From Streptomyces sp. Ru62 (lineage in GTDB: Bacteria > Actinomycetota > Actinomycetes > Streptomycetales > Streptomycetaceae), in contig NZ_PQSU01000006.1 in the NCBI RefSeq assembly GCF_002920615.1, positions 62,001 through 126,000 of the forward strand: a DNA stretch of 64,000 nucleotides. Direction: 5' to 3'. Made by a program: the position numbers and the translations under genes. Numbering within the stretch: the first letter of the stretch is position 1; each line of letters starts with the position of its first letter. This document shows positions 32,806 through 42,358 of the stretch, in pieces. Below the pieces are notes generated by a model that had not been told where the DNA came from, did no database searches, and was given only the letters and a program-made list of their open reading frames with translations.

Positions 32806-34224
32806 ATGACTGAGATGCTTCGATTTTCAAAGCGGCCGGGCGTGGCCGGCGCGGTCGTCCTGGTGGCCGTCTTCATGACCAATCTCGATCTGTTGATCGT
32901 CAACGTCGCGCTTCCAGCCATGGGAGAGACCTTCTCCGAGGGCGGCGGGGGCGTGAGCCTCGGTTCGCTGTCCTGGGTCCTCAACGCCTACGCGATCACC
33001 TTCGCCGCTCTGCTGGTCGTTGCCGGGCGTGCCGGTGACCGCATAGGCCAGCGGCCGGTCTTCCTCACCGGAATCGCCGTCTTCACCCTCGCGTCATTGG
33101 GCTGCGCCCTGGCCCCGAACCTGGAAACCCTCGTCGTGACCCGCGTGGTGCAGGCCGTCGGAGCGTCCGCCCAGATCCCGACGTCCCTGGCACTGCTGCT
33201 GGCGACGGTGCCGGCCGAGCGCCGCACCCACGCCACCCGCAACTGGGCCGCGGTCGGCGGACTCGCCGCGGCCGCCGGGCCCGTCGCCGGCGGACTCCTG
33301 ACCGCGGTGGACTGGAGGTGGGTTTTCGCCGTCAACCTGCCCATCGGGATCGCGGCGCTCGCCGCCGGCCGATCGGTCCTGCCGAAGCCGGCCACGCGAG
33401 AGACGGGGCCGCTGCCCGACCTCCTCGGCGCCCTGCTGCTCATCTCTGCGGTCACAGCACTGTCCGGCGCGCTGGTGCAGGCACCCGACTGGGGCTGGAC
33501 GAGCGGCGGGACCGTACTGCTCCTGGCCGTTGCCGTGATCGGCGGCGCCGCATTCATCCTCAGGTCCCTGCGACACCCCCACCCGCTGTTCGAACTGGAC
33601 CTGCTGCGGCTGCCGCGCTTCGGAGCGGCGAACGCGGGCAGCCTCGTCTTCGGCGTCGCCTTCGCGATCATGCTGCTGTCCAACGTGCTGTGGTGCCAGG
33701 ACGTCTGGCACTGGAGCGCGCTGCGCACCGGTGTCGCTCTCGTCCCCGGCCCCGCCCTCGTGCCGGTCGTGACCCTCCTGACCGCCCGCGCCGCGCAGCG
33801 CTTCGGACACGGTCCGCTGGTCGCCGCGGGCGGCTTGCTGTTCGCCGGCGGCATGGTGTGGTTCGCGTGCTTCGCCTCCGTCACGCCGGACTATTGGCGG
33901 GGGATGCTGCCCAGCCAGTTGCTGACCGGTGCGGGCGTCGGTCTGGCCCTGGGCACGCTGGTGGCCGCCGGTGTGCACGCCGTTCCGGGGCACCGTGCGG
34001 CGACCGGGTCGGCGCTGGTCAACTCCGTCCGTCAGATCTCGACCTCGGTCGGCGTCGCGGTCCTGGTCGCTGTGGTCGGCTCGCACGTCGGTGCCGCCTC
34101 CCTTCACGACTTCCGGGTCGTCTGGGGCCTGGCCGCCGTACTGGGCCTGGCGACATCCGCGTTCGGTGTGCACCTGAGCCGTGGCGGCGGCTCAGCCCGA
34201 ATAGCGCTCGCCGCATCGAAATAG
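32806..34224 (+). CDS. MFS drug exporter, DHA2 (EmrB/QacA) type
   Basis: 472 aa with about 14 transmembrane helices. Helix 1 contains N-L-D-L-L-I-V-N-V-A-L-P, the DHA2 motif D1. The helix 2-3 loop has G-R-A-G-D-R-I-G-Q-R-P (motif A), and helix 5 has the G-P-V-A-G-G motif C of antiporters. A drug/proton exporter in the inner membrane. The ATG at 32806 is the first in frame after the HxlR operator; the longer frame begins inside the HxlR gene. Substrate unknown. Confidence 0.9.
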   Translation: MTEMLRFSKRPGVAGAVVLVAVFMTNLDLLIVNVALPAMGETFSEGGGGVSLGSLSWVLNAYAITFAALLVVAGRAGDRIGQRPVFLTGIAVFTLASLGCALAPNLETLVVTRVVQAVGASAQIPTSLALLLATVPAERRTHATRNWAAVGGLAAAAGPVAGGLLTAVDWRWVFAVNLPIGIAALAAGRSVLPKPATRETGPLPDLLGALLLISAVTALSGALVQAPDWGWTSGGTVLLLAVAVIGGAAFILRSLRHPHPLFELDLLRLPRFGAANAGSLVFGVAFAIMLLSNVLWCQDVWHWSALRTGVALVPGPALVPVVTLLTARAAQRFGHGPLVAAGGLLFAGGMVWFACFASVTPDYWRGMLPSQLLTGAGVGLALGTLVAAGVHAVPGHRAATGSALVNSVRQISTSVGVAVLVAVVGSHVGAASLHDFRVVWGLAAVLGLATSAFGVHLSRGGGSARIALAASK

Positions 34225-34321
34225 CTCAAGGCGGATGTGCGGACTCCAACGGATACGTCCGAACCGCAGGCTTTCAGCCTCCGGGCAGTCGGCCGGAACG
34301 ACGCATCGCGCTCGCTCGGCC

Positions 34322-35035
34322 GTGAACAACACATCGGCGATCGAAGCCCACGGCGGAAACACACGCTGGCGTTCCCTGGCCCAGGCGCGCGCCACCCTTG
34401 TCAGCGGAGGGCACCTGTTCGCCGCCAAGGGCCTGCCGCAGGATCCCGAACCCCGTGAAATGACCGTGCTACTCCACGAGGAGCACGCCTCGGTCAGGCC
34501 CTTCGGCGCTCCTGACCAGAAAACCGACTTCACGCCCGGACGGGTGAGCGTCGACAAGCTCGACGGGCGAGTGGTGGCTGCTCGCGAGGACCCGCGGGCA
34601 TCCTTCAGCGGCCACACACTGGAAACGCCCTGGGACCCGCTGGACCGCGCCTACTTCAACGGCTACGCCCTGTGGACCTACCTCACCACGCCGTTCCTGC
34701 TGGCCATGCCCGGCTTCACGGTCACCGAGATCGAGCCCTGGCGGGAAGGAGACGAACTCTGGCGAGGACTGCGCGCCACGTTCCCACCCGACATCGCCAG
34801 CCACAGCACCCACCAGGACTTCTACTTCGGCCCCGACCGGCTGCTGCGCCGACAGGACTATCACGTCGACATCGCAGGCGGATTCCCGGCCGCTCAGTAC
34901 GTCTACGACTGCGTGGAAGCGGACGGCATCGTCCTGCCCACCAAGCGCCGGGCCTACCGCCGCGACGCCGACGGCCATCCCGTCCTCGATCAGGTCATGG
35001 TCTCCATCGACCTCAGCGACATCCACTTCAGCTGA
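34322..35035 (+). CDS. Hypothetical protein
   Basis: 237 aa, no signal peptide or membrane helix. The sequence is rich in aromatic and charged residues (D-R-A-Y-F-N-G-Y-A-L-W-T-Y, then H-S-T-H-Q-D-F-Y-F-G-P-D, then G-F-P-A-A-Q-Y-V-Y-D). It looks like an all-beta ligand-binding barrel, but I cannot name the family. The GTG at 34322 is the first start that keeps this pattern. It lies about 100 bases after the exporter on the same strand and may be co-regulated by HxlR. Confidence 0.65.
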   Translation: MNNTSAIEAHGGNTRWRSLAQARATLVSGGHLFAAKGLPQDPEPREMTVLLHEEHASVRPFGAPDQKTDFTPGRVSVDKLDGRVVAAREDPRASFSGHTLETPWDPLDRAYFNGYALWTYLTTPFLLAMPGFTVTEIEPWREGDELWRGLRATFPPDIASHSTHQDFYFGPDRLLRRQDYHVDIAGGFPAAQYVYDCVEADGIVLPTKRRAYRRDADGHPVLDQVMVSIDLSDIHFS

Positions 35036-35228
35036 ACGTCTCGGCGGCGGTCGGGAGGCACGACGCGTGGTATGCACCCCGGCTGCGCGAGGGGTCCCGG
35101 TACTCGACCCCGGACTTCGGTAGGCACACATACCCGACGACCTTCTCGCGGAGATCAGACGCCGGGTCGCGAACTTCCGTTTCCCTCGAACCGGTCCGAC
35201 GGGGTGGGACATCGGACTGAAACGAGAG

Positions 35229-35256
35229 CGCCCCGGCCAACGTGCTGGCCGGGGCG
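35229..35256 (+). terminator. Strong hairpin
   Basis: CGCCCCGGCCA (35229-35239) pairs with TGGCCGGGGCG (35246-35256) around a six-base loop, about 190 bases downstream of the hypothetical gene. Confidence 0.7.
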
Positions 35257-35671
35257 AACCCGCAAAGCGGTGTGATCGTTAAGGGCGGTCGCCTACGCGG
35301 CGAAAGGCAATGCGAGGCTTCAGCCGAACGATCGTCCTCGCATGCAATGGATGAGGCCCGGGGACACTGTTCCCTTCACCATCACGAGTCGTTCAACCAC
35401 CCCGCCCGGCGAACATTCCCGCGTGCCTACGAGTTCTCGGGGCCTTCCCGGGTGCCGCATCGCTTTCGTCGTCGCCGCGAGGCAGCCCTGCTCGGTCGGG
35501 TGAACACGCCAGGAGGGAAGAACTTCGGGCGGTGCGACGCGTGGTGCCTGGCATGAAGCCGATCAGCGACGTGCACGTGGCGGAGCCGGGCCTGGCCGTC
35601 ATCGACGGTCGCGGCCGCCGACGACGAGACGGCACTCCCACATCACCGGGATAGTGACCGTCGTCATCCGG
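35257..35671. other. Intergenic, no gene
   Basis: About 400 bases with no convincing frame, ribosome site or repeat. It separates the exporter block from the TetR/SDR pair. Confidence 0.5.
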
Positions 35672-36250
35672 TCACAGAGGTGCGGGCAGCCGCGCGTCGA
35701 GGAGCTGTTCCGCCAGCTGGATCATGTGGTCACCTGGGGTGTCGGTCGCCATCGCAGCCGCGAGGACCTGGGCACCGTCGAGGATGACCAGGAGCTTGCC
35801 GGCGGTGTCGTCGGGGTTCGCGTCGCCTGCTGCGCGGAGCTGTTCGCTGAGCCAGGTCTGCACCTCGGTCTTGTGGGCGACGGCTGCGGCGTGGGCGGGA
35901 TGGTCCGCGTCGGGGAACTCGCTGGTGATGTTCAGTGTGGCGCAGCCGCGGTAGCCGGGCTCTGCCATGTCCTGCCGGGTGAGGTCGAACAGGGCTTTGA
36001 TGCGGGCGCGGGGGCTGGGTGCTGCTGCCGCCGCCTCGCGGAGGCGCTGCCACCAGTGCTCGTTCCGGTTGACCAGGTAGGCGGTGACCAGCTCGTCCTT
36101 GTTGGCGAACTGGCGGTACAGCGTCGCGTTGGCGACGCCTGCCGTGCCGATCACCAGGTCCATGCCGACGGCGCGGACGCCGCGGGAGTAGAACAGGTCG
36201 CCCGCTACGTCCAGGATGTGCCGTCGCGTCTCCTCGGCCGGTCGTCGCAC
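35672..36250 (-). CDS. TetR-family regulator
   Basis: 192 aa. The helix-turn-helix is around residues 25-47 (V-G-M-D-L-V-I-G-T-A-G-V-A-N-A-T-L-Y-R-Q-F), with a C-terminal domain typical of the larger TetR_C groups (G-C-A-T-L-N-I-T-S-E-F). The GTG at 36250 is chosen because GGAGG lies six bases upstream; an ATG at 36292 would place the start next to the operators without a ribosome site. Divergent from an SDR across three operator copies. Confidence 0.85.
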   Translation of the reverse strand: MRRPAEETRRHILDVAGDLFYSRGVRAVGMDLVIGTAGVANATLYRQFANKDELVTAYLVNRNEHWWQRLREAAAAAPSPRARIKALFDLTRQDMAEPGYRGCATLNITSEFPDADHPAHAAAVAHKTEVQTWLSEQLRAAGDANPDDTAGKLLVILDGAQVLAAAMATDTPGDHMIQLAEQLLDARLPAPL

Positions 36251-36293
36251 CTGGAGCCTCCTGTCGCGTGAGCGGGAATGAACCGCCCTCATT

Positions 36294-36375
36294 ATGAGAC
36301 GGATCGTTCTCTCCAGCAAGTGCTTGACAGGAGAGAACGTTCCGTCTCATTCTCGGAGAGAACGATCCGTCTCAT
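36294..36375. promoter_or_regulatory. Three copies of a 21-bp TetR operator with promoter
   Basis: Copy 1 (36294-36314) is inverted relative to copies 2 (36330-36350) and 3 (36355-36375). All share the core GAGAGAAC-G(T/A)TCC-GTCTC. Copies 2 and 3 are 25 bases apart. A TTGACA (36324-36329) directly precedes copy 2, and a possible -10 CATTCT (36348-36353) overlaps its end, so a bound repressor would cover the SDR promoter. Confidence 0.85.
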
Positions 36376-36430
36376 CGGATGCGTCGCCAAGCGCGCCAGT
36401 CCGGGCGCCGCTTCACCCAAGGGAAGACTC

Positions 36431-37225
<795 letters not shown>

Positions 37226-37239
37226 CGTAGATGCGGCGC

Positions 37240-37430
37240 CGCCTCCGCCCAGCCGGGTTGGCCGGCGCGCCGCGGCGTACCGCGAGGTGGAGGGCGTTGA
37301 GGGCCAAGGACCGCGGGCCGACGAGGAGCAACTCCTCATCGACCAGCGGTATGGCGAGGCGCATCTGATGCGAGGGCCGGATGGCGGTTACGACCAGGTC
37401 GAGTCGGTCGGCGGCCACGTCCGGCCGCAC
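37240..37430 (-). pseudogene. LysR-family regulator fragment
   Basis: Minus-strand codons read L-D-L-V-V-T-A-I-R-P-S-H and then I-P-L-V-D-E-E-L-L-L-V-G, the middle of a LysR effector-binding domain. No helix-turn-helix is found upstream and the end is a short arginine-rich tail. A fragment only. Confidence 0.55.
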
Positions 37431-37529
37431 GCAACGGACCTGACCGCGCTGGTGCCCACCGCAGCCAGATCCTGCCGGAACGGTCGCTCAGGAGGCGCTC
37501 CACCACTCGTCAACGCCGTTGAGGCGAAG

Positions 37530-37911
37530 CCGCGCGTCCGCGATCAGAGTCTGGCCTGATCCGACATGGACAGTGGGGGAATAGCACCCGCGGGTGAAGC
37601 CGGGGTTGAGCGTGGAGGAGGTCAGCGCGGAGGAAGCCCCAGCGTGCCGCTATGGCGTAGATGGGCGTACCGCGCAGGGAGGGGTCGGCCAGGTCACCGC
37701 GGGCGCCCTCCAGCCGTCGAGCACGGATCCAGGCGGCGACTGTCTCGCCCTGGGCTTGTTGCTGGAGGATCCGTTGGAGACAACTGAGGGAGACGTGGCG
37801 TGCGGCAGCGATCACAGACGGCGTCAGTGCCGGATCGTGCACAACTCGGTCCCGAGCGTGATCGCCTCGACCGATCTGGCCTTGCTCCCCCGGTGCGCGG
37901 CTGCGGATCAT
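37530..37911 (-). pseudogene. AraC-family regulator, C-terminal HTH fragment
   Basis: Minus-strand codons read A-L-T-P-S-V-I-A-A-A-R-H-V-S-L-S-C-L, then W-I-R-A-R-R-L-E-G-A-R-G-D-L and Y-A-I-A-A-R-W-G-F, the two helix-turn-helix units of AraC proteins. The frame degrades just after the second helix and no sensor domain is found upstream. Remnant of an AraC/AdpA-like activator. Confidence 0.65.
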
Positions 37912-38285
37912 CGGCAGACGCCGAGCACCGGGCAGACCTTGAACCGCAGTAGCCGACCGCGATGGCGGAGTCGCACCGCCGGCCGCACCCCCACCCGCTC
38001 AGCTCCCGCTGCGCCCGGCCCTGGGGCGTTGTGCCGCGGGCGGCGCCGCCCGGGACAGCGGCTGTCGCAAGTCGGTGCGCCTGCTGAACCGCCGGGGCCC
38101 CGGCGCTCGGCGGGTGGCGGGGCATCGTGGCGAAGGCTCTCGCGGACGCCGGCGAAGTGCACCACCGCAGAGGTCGACGCGAGTGTGCCCACCTCTCGCC
38201 GCCGGGGGCCGGACATCGGCTTGCCCATGCCACCCAGGCTCGGCCGTCACACGGGGCGGCAGGCGTCCGGGGGGAGTTGCCGGCT
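37912..38285. other. Intergenic, no supported gene
   Basis: Separates the AraC relic from the carbohydrate locus. Open frames on both strands lack recognisable content. A decayed N-terminal part of the AraC gene could be here but cannot be shown. Confidence 0.4.
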
Positions 38286-40190
38286 TCACAGCATTCGTAG
38301 TGCCGTTCGCAGGGCGAGCGGGGTCGCCGCGGCCCAGGCCTGTGGGGAACACGAGTGGGGGTAGGGCACCGGGCGGACCGTGGCCGTACGGTCGTAGCCG
38401 GCCAGTACCTCGGGCAGACGGTAGCCGTGGGCGGCGGCCGCCGCCACCAGGCCGTCCACGACTGTGCGGACGTGATCGGCCAGTCCGTACCGGGCCAGGC
38501 CCAGTACGATGACCGCGTTGTCGTGCGGCCAGGCGCTGCCGCGGTGGTACGACAGCGGGTGGTAGGACTTCTGGCCCGCGGCGAGCGTCCGGATCGCCCA
38601 GCCGGAGAAGAAGTCCGGCTCCAGCAGCCGCTGTCCGACCCGGCGGGCCCGTGCCGGATCGAGGATTCCCGACCACAGGAGGTGGCCGGCGTCGGAGGCG
38701 AGGGCGTCGACCTGGCGTCCCCGGCCGTCCAGTGCCAGCGCGGGGAAGTCGGTGTCCGGCATCCAGAAGTCGGTGGCGAAGCGGGTGCGCAGGCCCGCGG
38801 CGGCTTGGCGCAGGCGGTCCGCGTAGGAGGGGTCCTGCCAGACCGCGGCGGCCAGTTCCGCGGTGCGGATCAGGGCGTCGTAGGCGTAACCCTGGGCTTC
38901 CGAGACGGCGACGGGTCCCAGGGCCTGGGTGCCGTCGGTGAAGCAGATGGCACCCGCCGAGTCCTTCCAGTTCTGGTTGACCAGACCGTTCGGGTCGGGC
39001 CGGTAGACGAGGTAGCCGTGCTCGTCCAGGCCGCCGTCGGTGAACATCCAGTCGACGGCCCTTCGGGCGTGCCGTTCCAGTCGTACGGCCAGGGCCGGGT
39101 CGCCGGTTGTCTCGTAGTGGGCGTGGAGCAGGACGAGGAAGAGCGGAGTGGCGTCGACGGCGCCGTAGTAGCGGCCGTAGGGGATCTGCCGGAAGTACGC
39201 GAGTTCGCCGTGGCGTGTCTCGTGGACGATGCGTCCGGGCTGTTCGCCGCTGACGGGGTCGTGGTGACGGCCCTGGGTCGCCGCGAGGGCGCTCAGGGTG
39301 GCGGCTGCCGTCCCGGGCCGCTCGGACAGCAGGAAGTACGACGTCAGCAGTGAATCGCGGCCGAAGAGGGTGAGGAACCACGGGATGCCGGCGGCGGGGA
39401 CGGCGACCTCCTCTCCGTCCAGGCCGGTGACCGCGATGGTCAGCAGGTCCACGTCGGCCAAGCCGCGCTCGCAGGTGCGGGTCAGGTCGTCGGCCGACGC
39501 CGTCGTCCCACGCTGCGGCCGCGCGACGGCGGGAGCCCCGGCCGGCAGTGCGTGCGGCAGGGCGCGGACGGTCACCCGCAGTTCGGCCTCGCCGTGCGCG
39601 GCGAGTGGCAGGTCCCACCGTAGCGTGCGGGCGGTGGGCAGGTCCGGGACGGTGTCGTGACCGGTGGGGGCCGGGTGGCTGACGACGATGGTCCGGGAGT
39701 GCCAGTCGGCGCGGTGGTAGTCGAAGACCACTCCGTCGTCGGTGGCGCGGGTCTCGCGGCGGGCACCGGGCTTGGCGTAGTGGCGGTCGTCCGCGCGTAG
39801 TTCGAACAGGTCGGCGAAGTCGGCGTCAGCGGTGATCTCCACGCGGGCGGTGACCGGCTCGGGACGGTTGCTGACCAGGCGCAGGTGTTCGGTGAGCTCA
39901 CCGGCGCCGAGGGTCTGTTCGCGGAAGACGGTGTAGGCGGGCGGGTTGTCCCGGGTGCCTCTCGGGGTCAGGACGCAGACGGCCGTGTCGTCCGTCGTGG
40001 CGTCGGCGGGCACCAGGGCGACGGGTTCGGTGCCGTCGACGGTCAGGTGCCAGCGGCTGAGGTGGCGGCCGTCGCGCAGGAACAGTCCGTCGGGTGCGGT
40101 GCCGCGGCTGCCGTGGATGGCCCCGGCGGTGTCGACACGGGCGAAGGTGGCGTCCCGCACGAGTTGGACGAGGGTGTCGGCCGAGGTCAT
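38286..40190 (-). CDS. Amylo-alpha-1,6-glucosidase / glycogen-debranching-like protein
   Basis: 634 aa. Residues 1-215 form a beta-sandwich N-terminal domain as in GDE_N_bis proteins (R-D-G-R-H-L-S-R-W-H). Residues 250-634 form an (alpha/alpha)6 barrel with G-I-P-W-F-L-T-L-F-G-R-D and Q-N-W-K-D-S, typical of amylo-1,6-glucosidase and related GH families. No signal peptide, so cytoplasmic; it would act on imported oligosaccharide. The ATG overlaps the upstream TGA (ATGA) and it is last in a four-gene arm. The true linkage cleaved is unknown; plant-type sugars or trehalose-like glycosides are possible. Confidence 0.87.
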   Translation of the reverse strand: MTSADTLVQLVRDATFARVDTAGAIHGSRGTAPDGLFLRDGRHLSRWHLTVDGTEPVALVPADATTDDTAVCVLTPRGTRDNPPAYTVFREQTLGAGELTEHLRLVSNRPEPVTARVEITADADFADLFELRADDRHYAKPGARRETRATDDGVVFDYHRADWHSRTIVVSHPAPTGHDTVPDLPTARTLRWDLPLAAHGEAELRVTVRALPHALPAGAPAVARPQRGTTASADDLTRTCERGLADVDLLTIAVTGLDGEEVAVPAAGIPWFLTLFGRDSLLTSYFLLSERPGTAAATLSALAATQGRHHDPVSGEQPGRIVHETRHGELAYFRQIPYGRYYGAVDATPLFLVLLHAHYETTGDPALAVRLERHARRAVDWMFTDGGLDEHGYLVYRPDPNGLVNQNWKDSAGAICFTDGTQALGPVAVSEAQGYAYDALIRTAELAAAVWQDPSYADRLRQAAAGLRTRFATDFWMPDTDFPALALDGRGRQVDALASDAGHLLWSGILDPARARRVGQRLLEPDFFSGWAIRTLAAGQKSYHPLSYHRGSAWPHDNAVIVLGLARYGLADHVRTVVDGLVAAAAAHGYRLPEVLAGYDRTATVRPVPYPHSCSPQAWAAATPLALRTALRML

Positions 40191-41542
40191 GGGGTGGGCT
40201 CCTTGGGGTCGGCGCACAGCAGGTCGAGCGTGAGCGCGGCGGTCCACGAGAAGTGCCGGGCGCCACGGGCCGCACCGGTGGTCGGGTCGACGTACTCGGC
40301 GAAGTCGGACCGTCCCGCCTCGCTGAGGAATCCCCGCCGCAGCCGTTCGGCGTCCTGCTCCCGGCCGTGCGTGCGCAGACCACGGTGGATCAGCCAGGCG
40401 GTGTTGAACCAGGCGGGGCCGCGCCAGTATCGCTGGGCGTCGAAGGCGTGGCCGGTCAGGTCGTAGCTCGGGAGCAGTTGGGTGGCCGGTGCGTCGAAGC
40501 GCGGCCCGGTGAGTGTGTCGACGAGGCGGCTGACGACGTGCGGCGGCAGGTGGGGGGCCAGGAGCGGTACCAGGCCGGTGACGGAGTCTTCTCCGACCAG
40601 GGTGTCGGTGGCCAGGTCGCGGACGCGGAACAGGCCCGCGTTGTCGTCCCACAGCCGGGTCACCAGGTGGCGGGTGAGGGCGTCGGCGCGGGCGGAGTGC
40701 GCCGAGGCGTCCGCGCCGGTCTCCCGTGCCATGGCCGCGAGAGCCCGTTCGCTGACGATCAACAGGGCGTTGAAGCACGGGTCTTCCACCGCGAAGGCGT
40801 GCCGGGCGGCGCGGTCGTCGTAGCCGGCGTCGCGGTAGTCGGTGACCAGGCGGACGTAGCGGCCGTAGTCCAGGTCGGTGGGTCTGTCGGCGGGATGGCC
40901 GTGGTTGAGGTCGGCGCGGCGGAAGGCGTCCGGAGCGGCCGGTTCCACGCGTCGCAGCGCCCCGTCCCAGCAGGGGCTGTTGTCCATGCCCGGTTCCCAG
41001 GGGTGGACCACGGCGGCCAGTCCGCCACCGCCGAGGTCACGGTGGCCCAGGAGGTAGTCGTGCCAGGCGGCGAGGCGGGGGCGGACCCGGGTGAGGAAGC
41101 CGCGCCGGCGGGACTCCGCTGGGTCGGCGCGGTGCACGAGCCAGGCCGCCAGGGCGTGCACCGGTGGCTGGACGATGCCGGACGTCTCGGGTGACGCCGG
41201 CGCGCCCGCCGGCCGGCCGGCGGTGGAGGAGCGCCAGAAGTCGGGGCTCGGGAAGTAGGCGTCGTCCGGTACGGCGGGGTTGAAGACGATGTGGGGTATG
41301 CGTCCGTCGGCCCACTGGGCGGACAGCAGCGACTCCAGCTCCTGCTGGGCGCGGCGGACCGAGAGGTGGCGCAGCCCGATGGCGATGAAGGCGGAGTCCC
41401 AGCTCCACTGGTGGGGGTAGAGGGTGCGGGAAGGAACGGTCGAGGCGCCGGTCCAGTTGTCGATGAGGACCCGCGCCGCACCGCGCCGCAGGGTCAGGTC
41501 TGCGGTGGCGGTGGGCGCGGGTCGGTCCAGGAGGGACTTCAC
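40187..41542 (-). CDS. GH63/MGH1-like glycoside hydrolase
   Basis: 451 aa, an (alpha/alpha)6-barrel hydrolase. The opening Q-W-S-W-D-S-A-F-I-A-I-G-L near residue 45 and the late Y-W-R-G-P-A-W-F-N-T-A-W-L-I are the hallmarks of the MGH1-like/GH63 C-terminal domain group (mannosylglycerate, glucosylglycerate and processing alpha-glucosidases). No signal peptide. The GTG at 41542 overlaps the upstream stop (GTGA), and its own stop overlaps the next start. With the 1,6-glucosidase-like partner it probably trims an imported alpha-glycoside in the cytoplasm. Confidence 0.85.
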   Translation of the reverse strand: MKSLLDRPAPTATADLTLRRGAARVLIDNWTGASTVPSRTLYPHQWSWDSAFIAIGLRHLSVRRAQQELESLLSAQWADGRIPHIVFNPAVPDDAYFPSPDFWRSSTAGRPAGAPASPETSGIVQPPVHALAAWLVHRADPAESRRRGFLTRVRPRLAAWHDYLLGHRDLGGGGLAAVVHPWEPGMDNSPCWDGALRRVEPAAPDAFRRADLNHGHPADRPTDLDYGRYVRLVTDYRDAGYDDRAARHAFAVEDPCFNALLIVSERALAAMARETGADASAHSARADALTRHLVTRLWDDNAGLFRVRDLATDTLVGEDSVTGLVPLLAPHLPPHVVSRLVDTLTGPRFDAPATQLLPSYDLTGHAFDAQRYWRGPAWFNTAWLIHRGLRTHGREQDAERLRRGFLSEAGRSDFAEYVDPTTGAARGARHFSWTAALTLDLLCADPKEPTP

Positions 41543-42339
41543 GCGCCGGACCTCTTGAGGAACGCGGGGACGGACCGGACGGCTTCGACGGGGTCGCCGG
41601 TCAGCCGGCATTCGAGGGCGAGGTGGCCGTCGTACCCGATGGTGTGCAGGGCGCCGAGCCAGGCGGACCAGTCGAGGTGGCCGGCTCCGGGCTGGAAGCG
41701 GTTGGAGTCGGAGACCTGGGCGTGGCCGATGACGTCGGCGTGGGCGAGGATCGCCGCCGCGGGGTCGCTCTCCTCGATGTTCATGTGGTAGCTGTCGATG
41801 CCGATCCTGATCGAGTCCAGGCCGGTGGCGCGGATCAGGTCGGCGGCCTGCTCCAGCCGGTTGACCATGTGGTCCTCGTACCGGTTCAGCGGTTCCAGGA
41901 AGAGCGTCACACCTTCCTTGCGGGCGTGTTCCCCGAGTTCGGTCAGGCCGCTGAGCAGGACCTCGCGGTCCTCCTCCTCGGTGCGCGGGGGTTCGAAGGG
42001 CGGCAGGCGGCGGGAGAACATGCCGTACGAGGCCGGGGTCTGGGCGCCCCGGCCGCCGATCTCCGCTATCACGGTGAGCTGCGACTTCATCTGGTCGACG
42101 GCGTCGCGGCGCAGGTCCGCGTCGAAGGCGCCGAGGAAGTGCAGCATGTCGACGCACACGGTGGGCATGACCACGCCGTCCTTGCGGGCCTTCTTCAGTT
42201 CGTCGAGACGGGAGGCGAAGTGGAAGTCGCCCTTGCCGCGCAGTTCGATGGCGTCGTAGCCCGCCTCCTGGGCGAACTCCCACTTGGCCTGCAGGGTGTC
42301 TCCGGGCAGGAGTTGTTCCTGCGCCGCGGTCTTGAGCAT
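41539..42339 (-). CDS. Sugar phosphate isomerase/epimerase (TIM barrel)
   Basis: 266-aa xylose-isomerase-like TIM barrel of the AP-endonuclease-2/IolE/hydroxypyruvate isomerase superfamily. Likely metal ligands are Glu in F-L-E-P-L-N-R-Y-E, Asp in G-I-D-S-Y-H-M, His in G-H-A-Q-V-S-D and Glu in A-L-E-C-R. Members isomerise or epimerise sugars and inosose; some act on 3-keto-glycosides. The ATG at 42339 has AAAGG upstream. It overlaps the glycosidase by four bases, so the two are translationally coupled. Confidence 0.87.
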   Translation of the reverse strand: MLKTAAQEQLLPGDTLQAKWEFAQEAGYDAIELRGKGDFHFASRLDELKKARKDGVVMPTVCVDMLHFLGAFDADLRRDAVDQMKSQLTVIAEIGGRGAQTPASYGMFSRRLPPFEPPRTEEEDREVLLSGLTELGEHARKEGVTLFLEPLNRYEDHMVNRLEQAADLIRATGLDSIRIGIDSYHMNIEESDPAAAILAHADVIGHAQVSDSNRFQPGAGHLDWSAWLGALHTIGYDGHLALECRLTGDPVEAVRSVPAFLKRSGA

Positions 42340-42358
42340 GAGGGGCCTTTCGAAGCGT

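Noticed and set aside
37999..39618. 539-codon minus-strand frame opposite part of the debranching gene
   Set aside because: Same-strand out-of-frame shadow of the amylo-1,6-glucosidase-like gene; almost only R, P, G and A.
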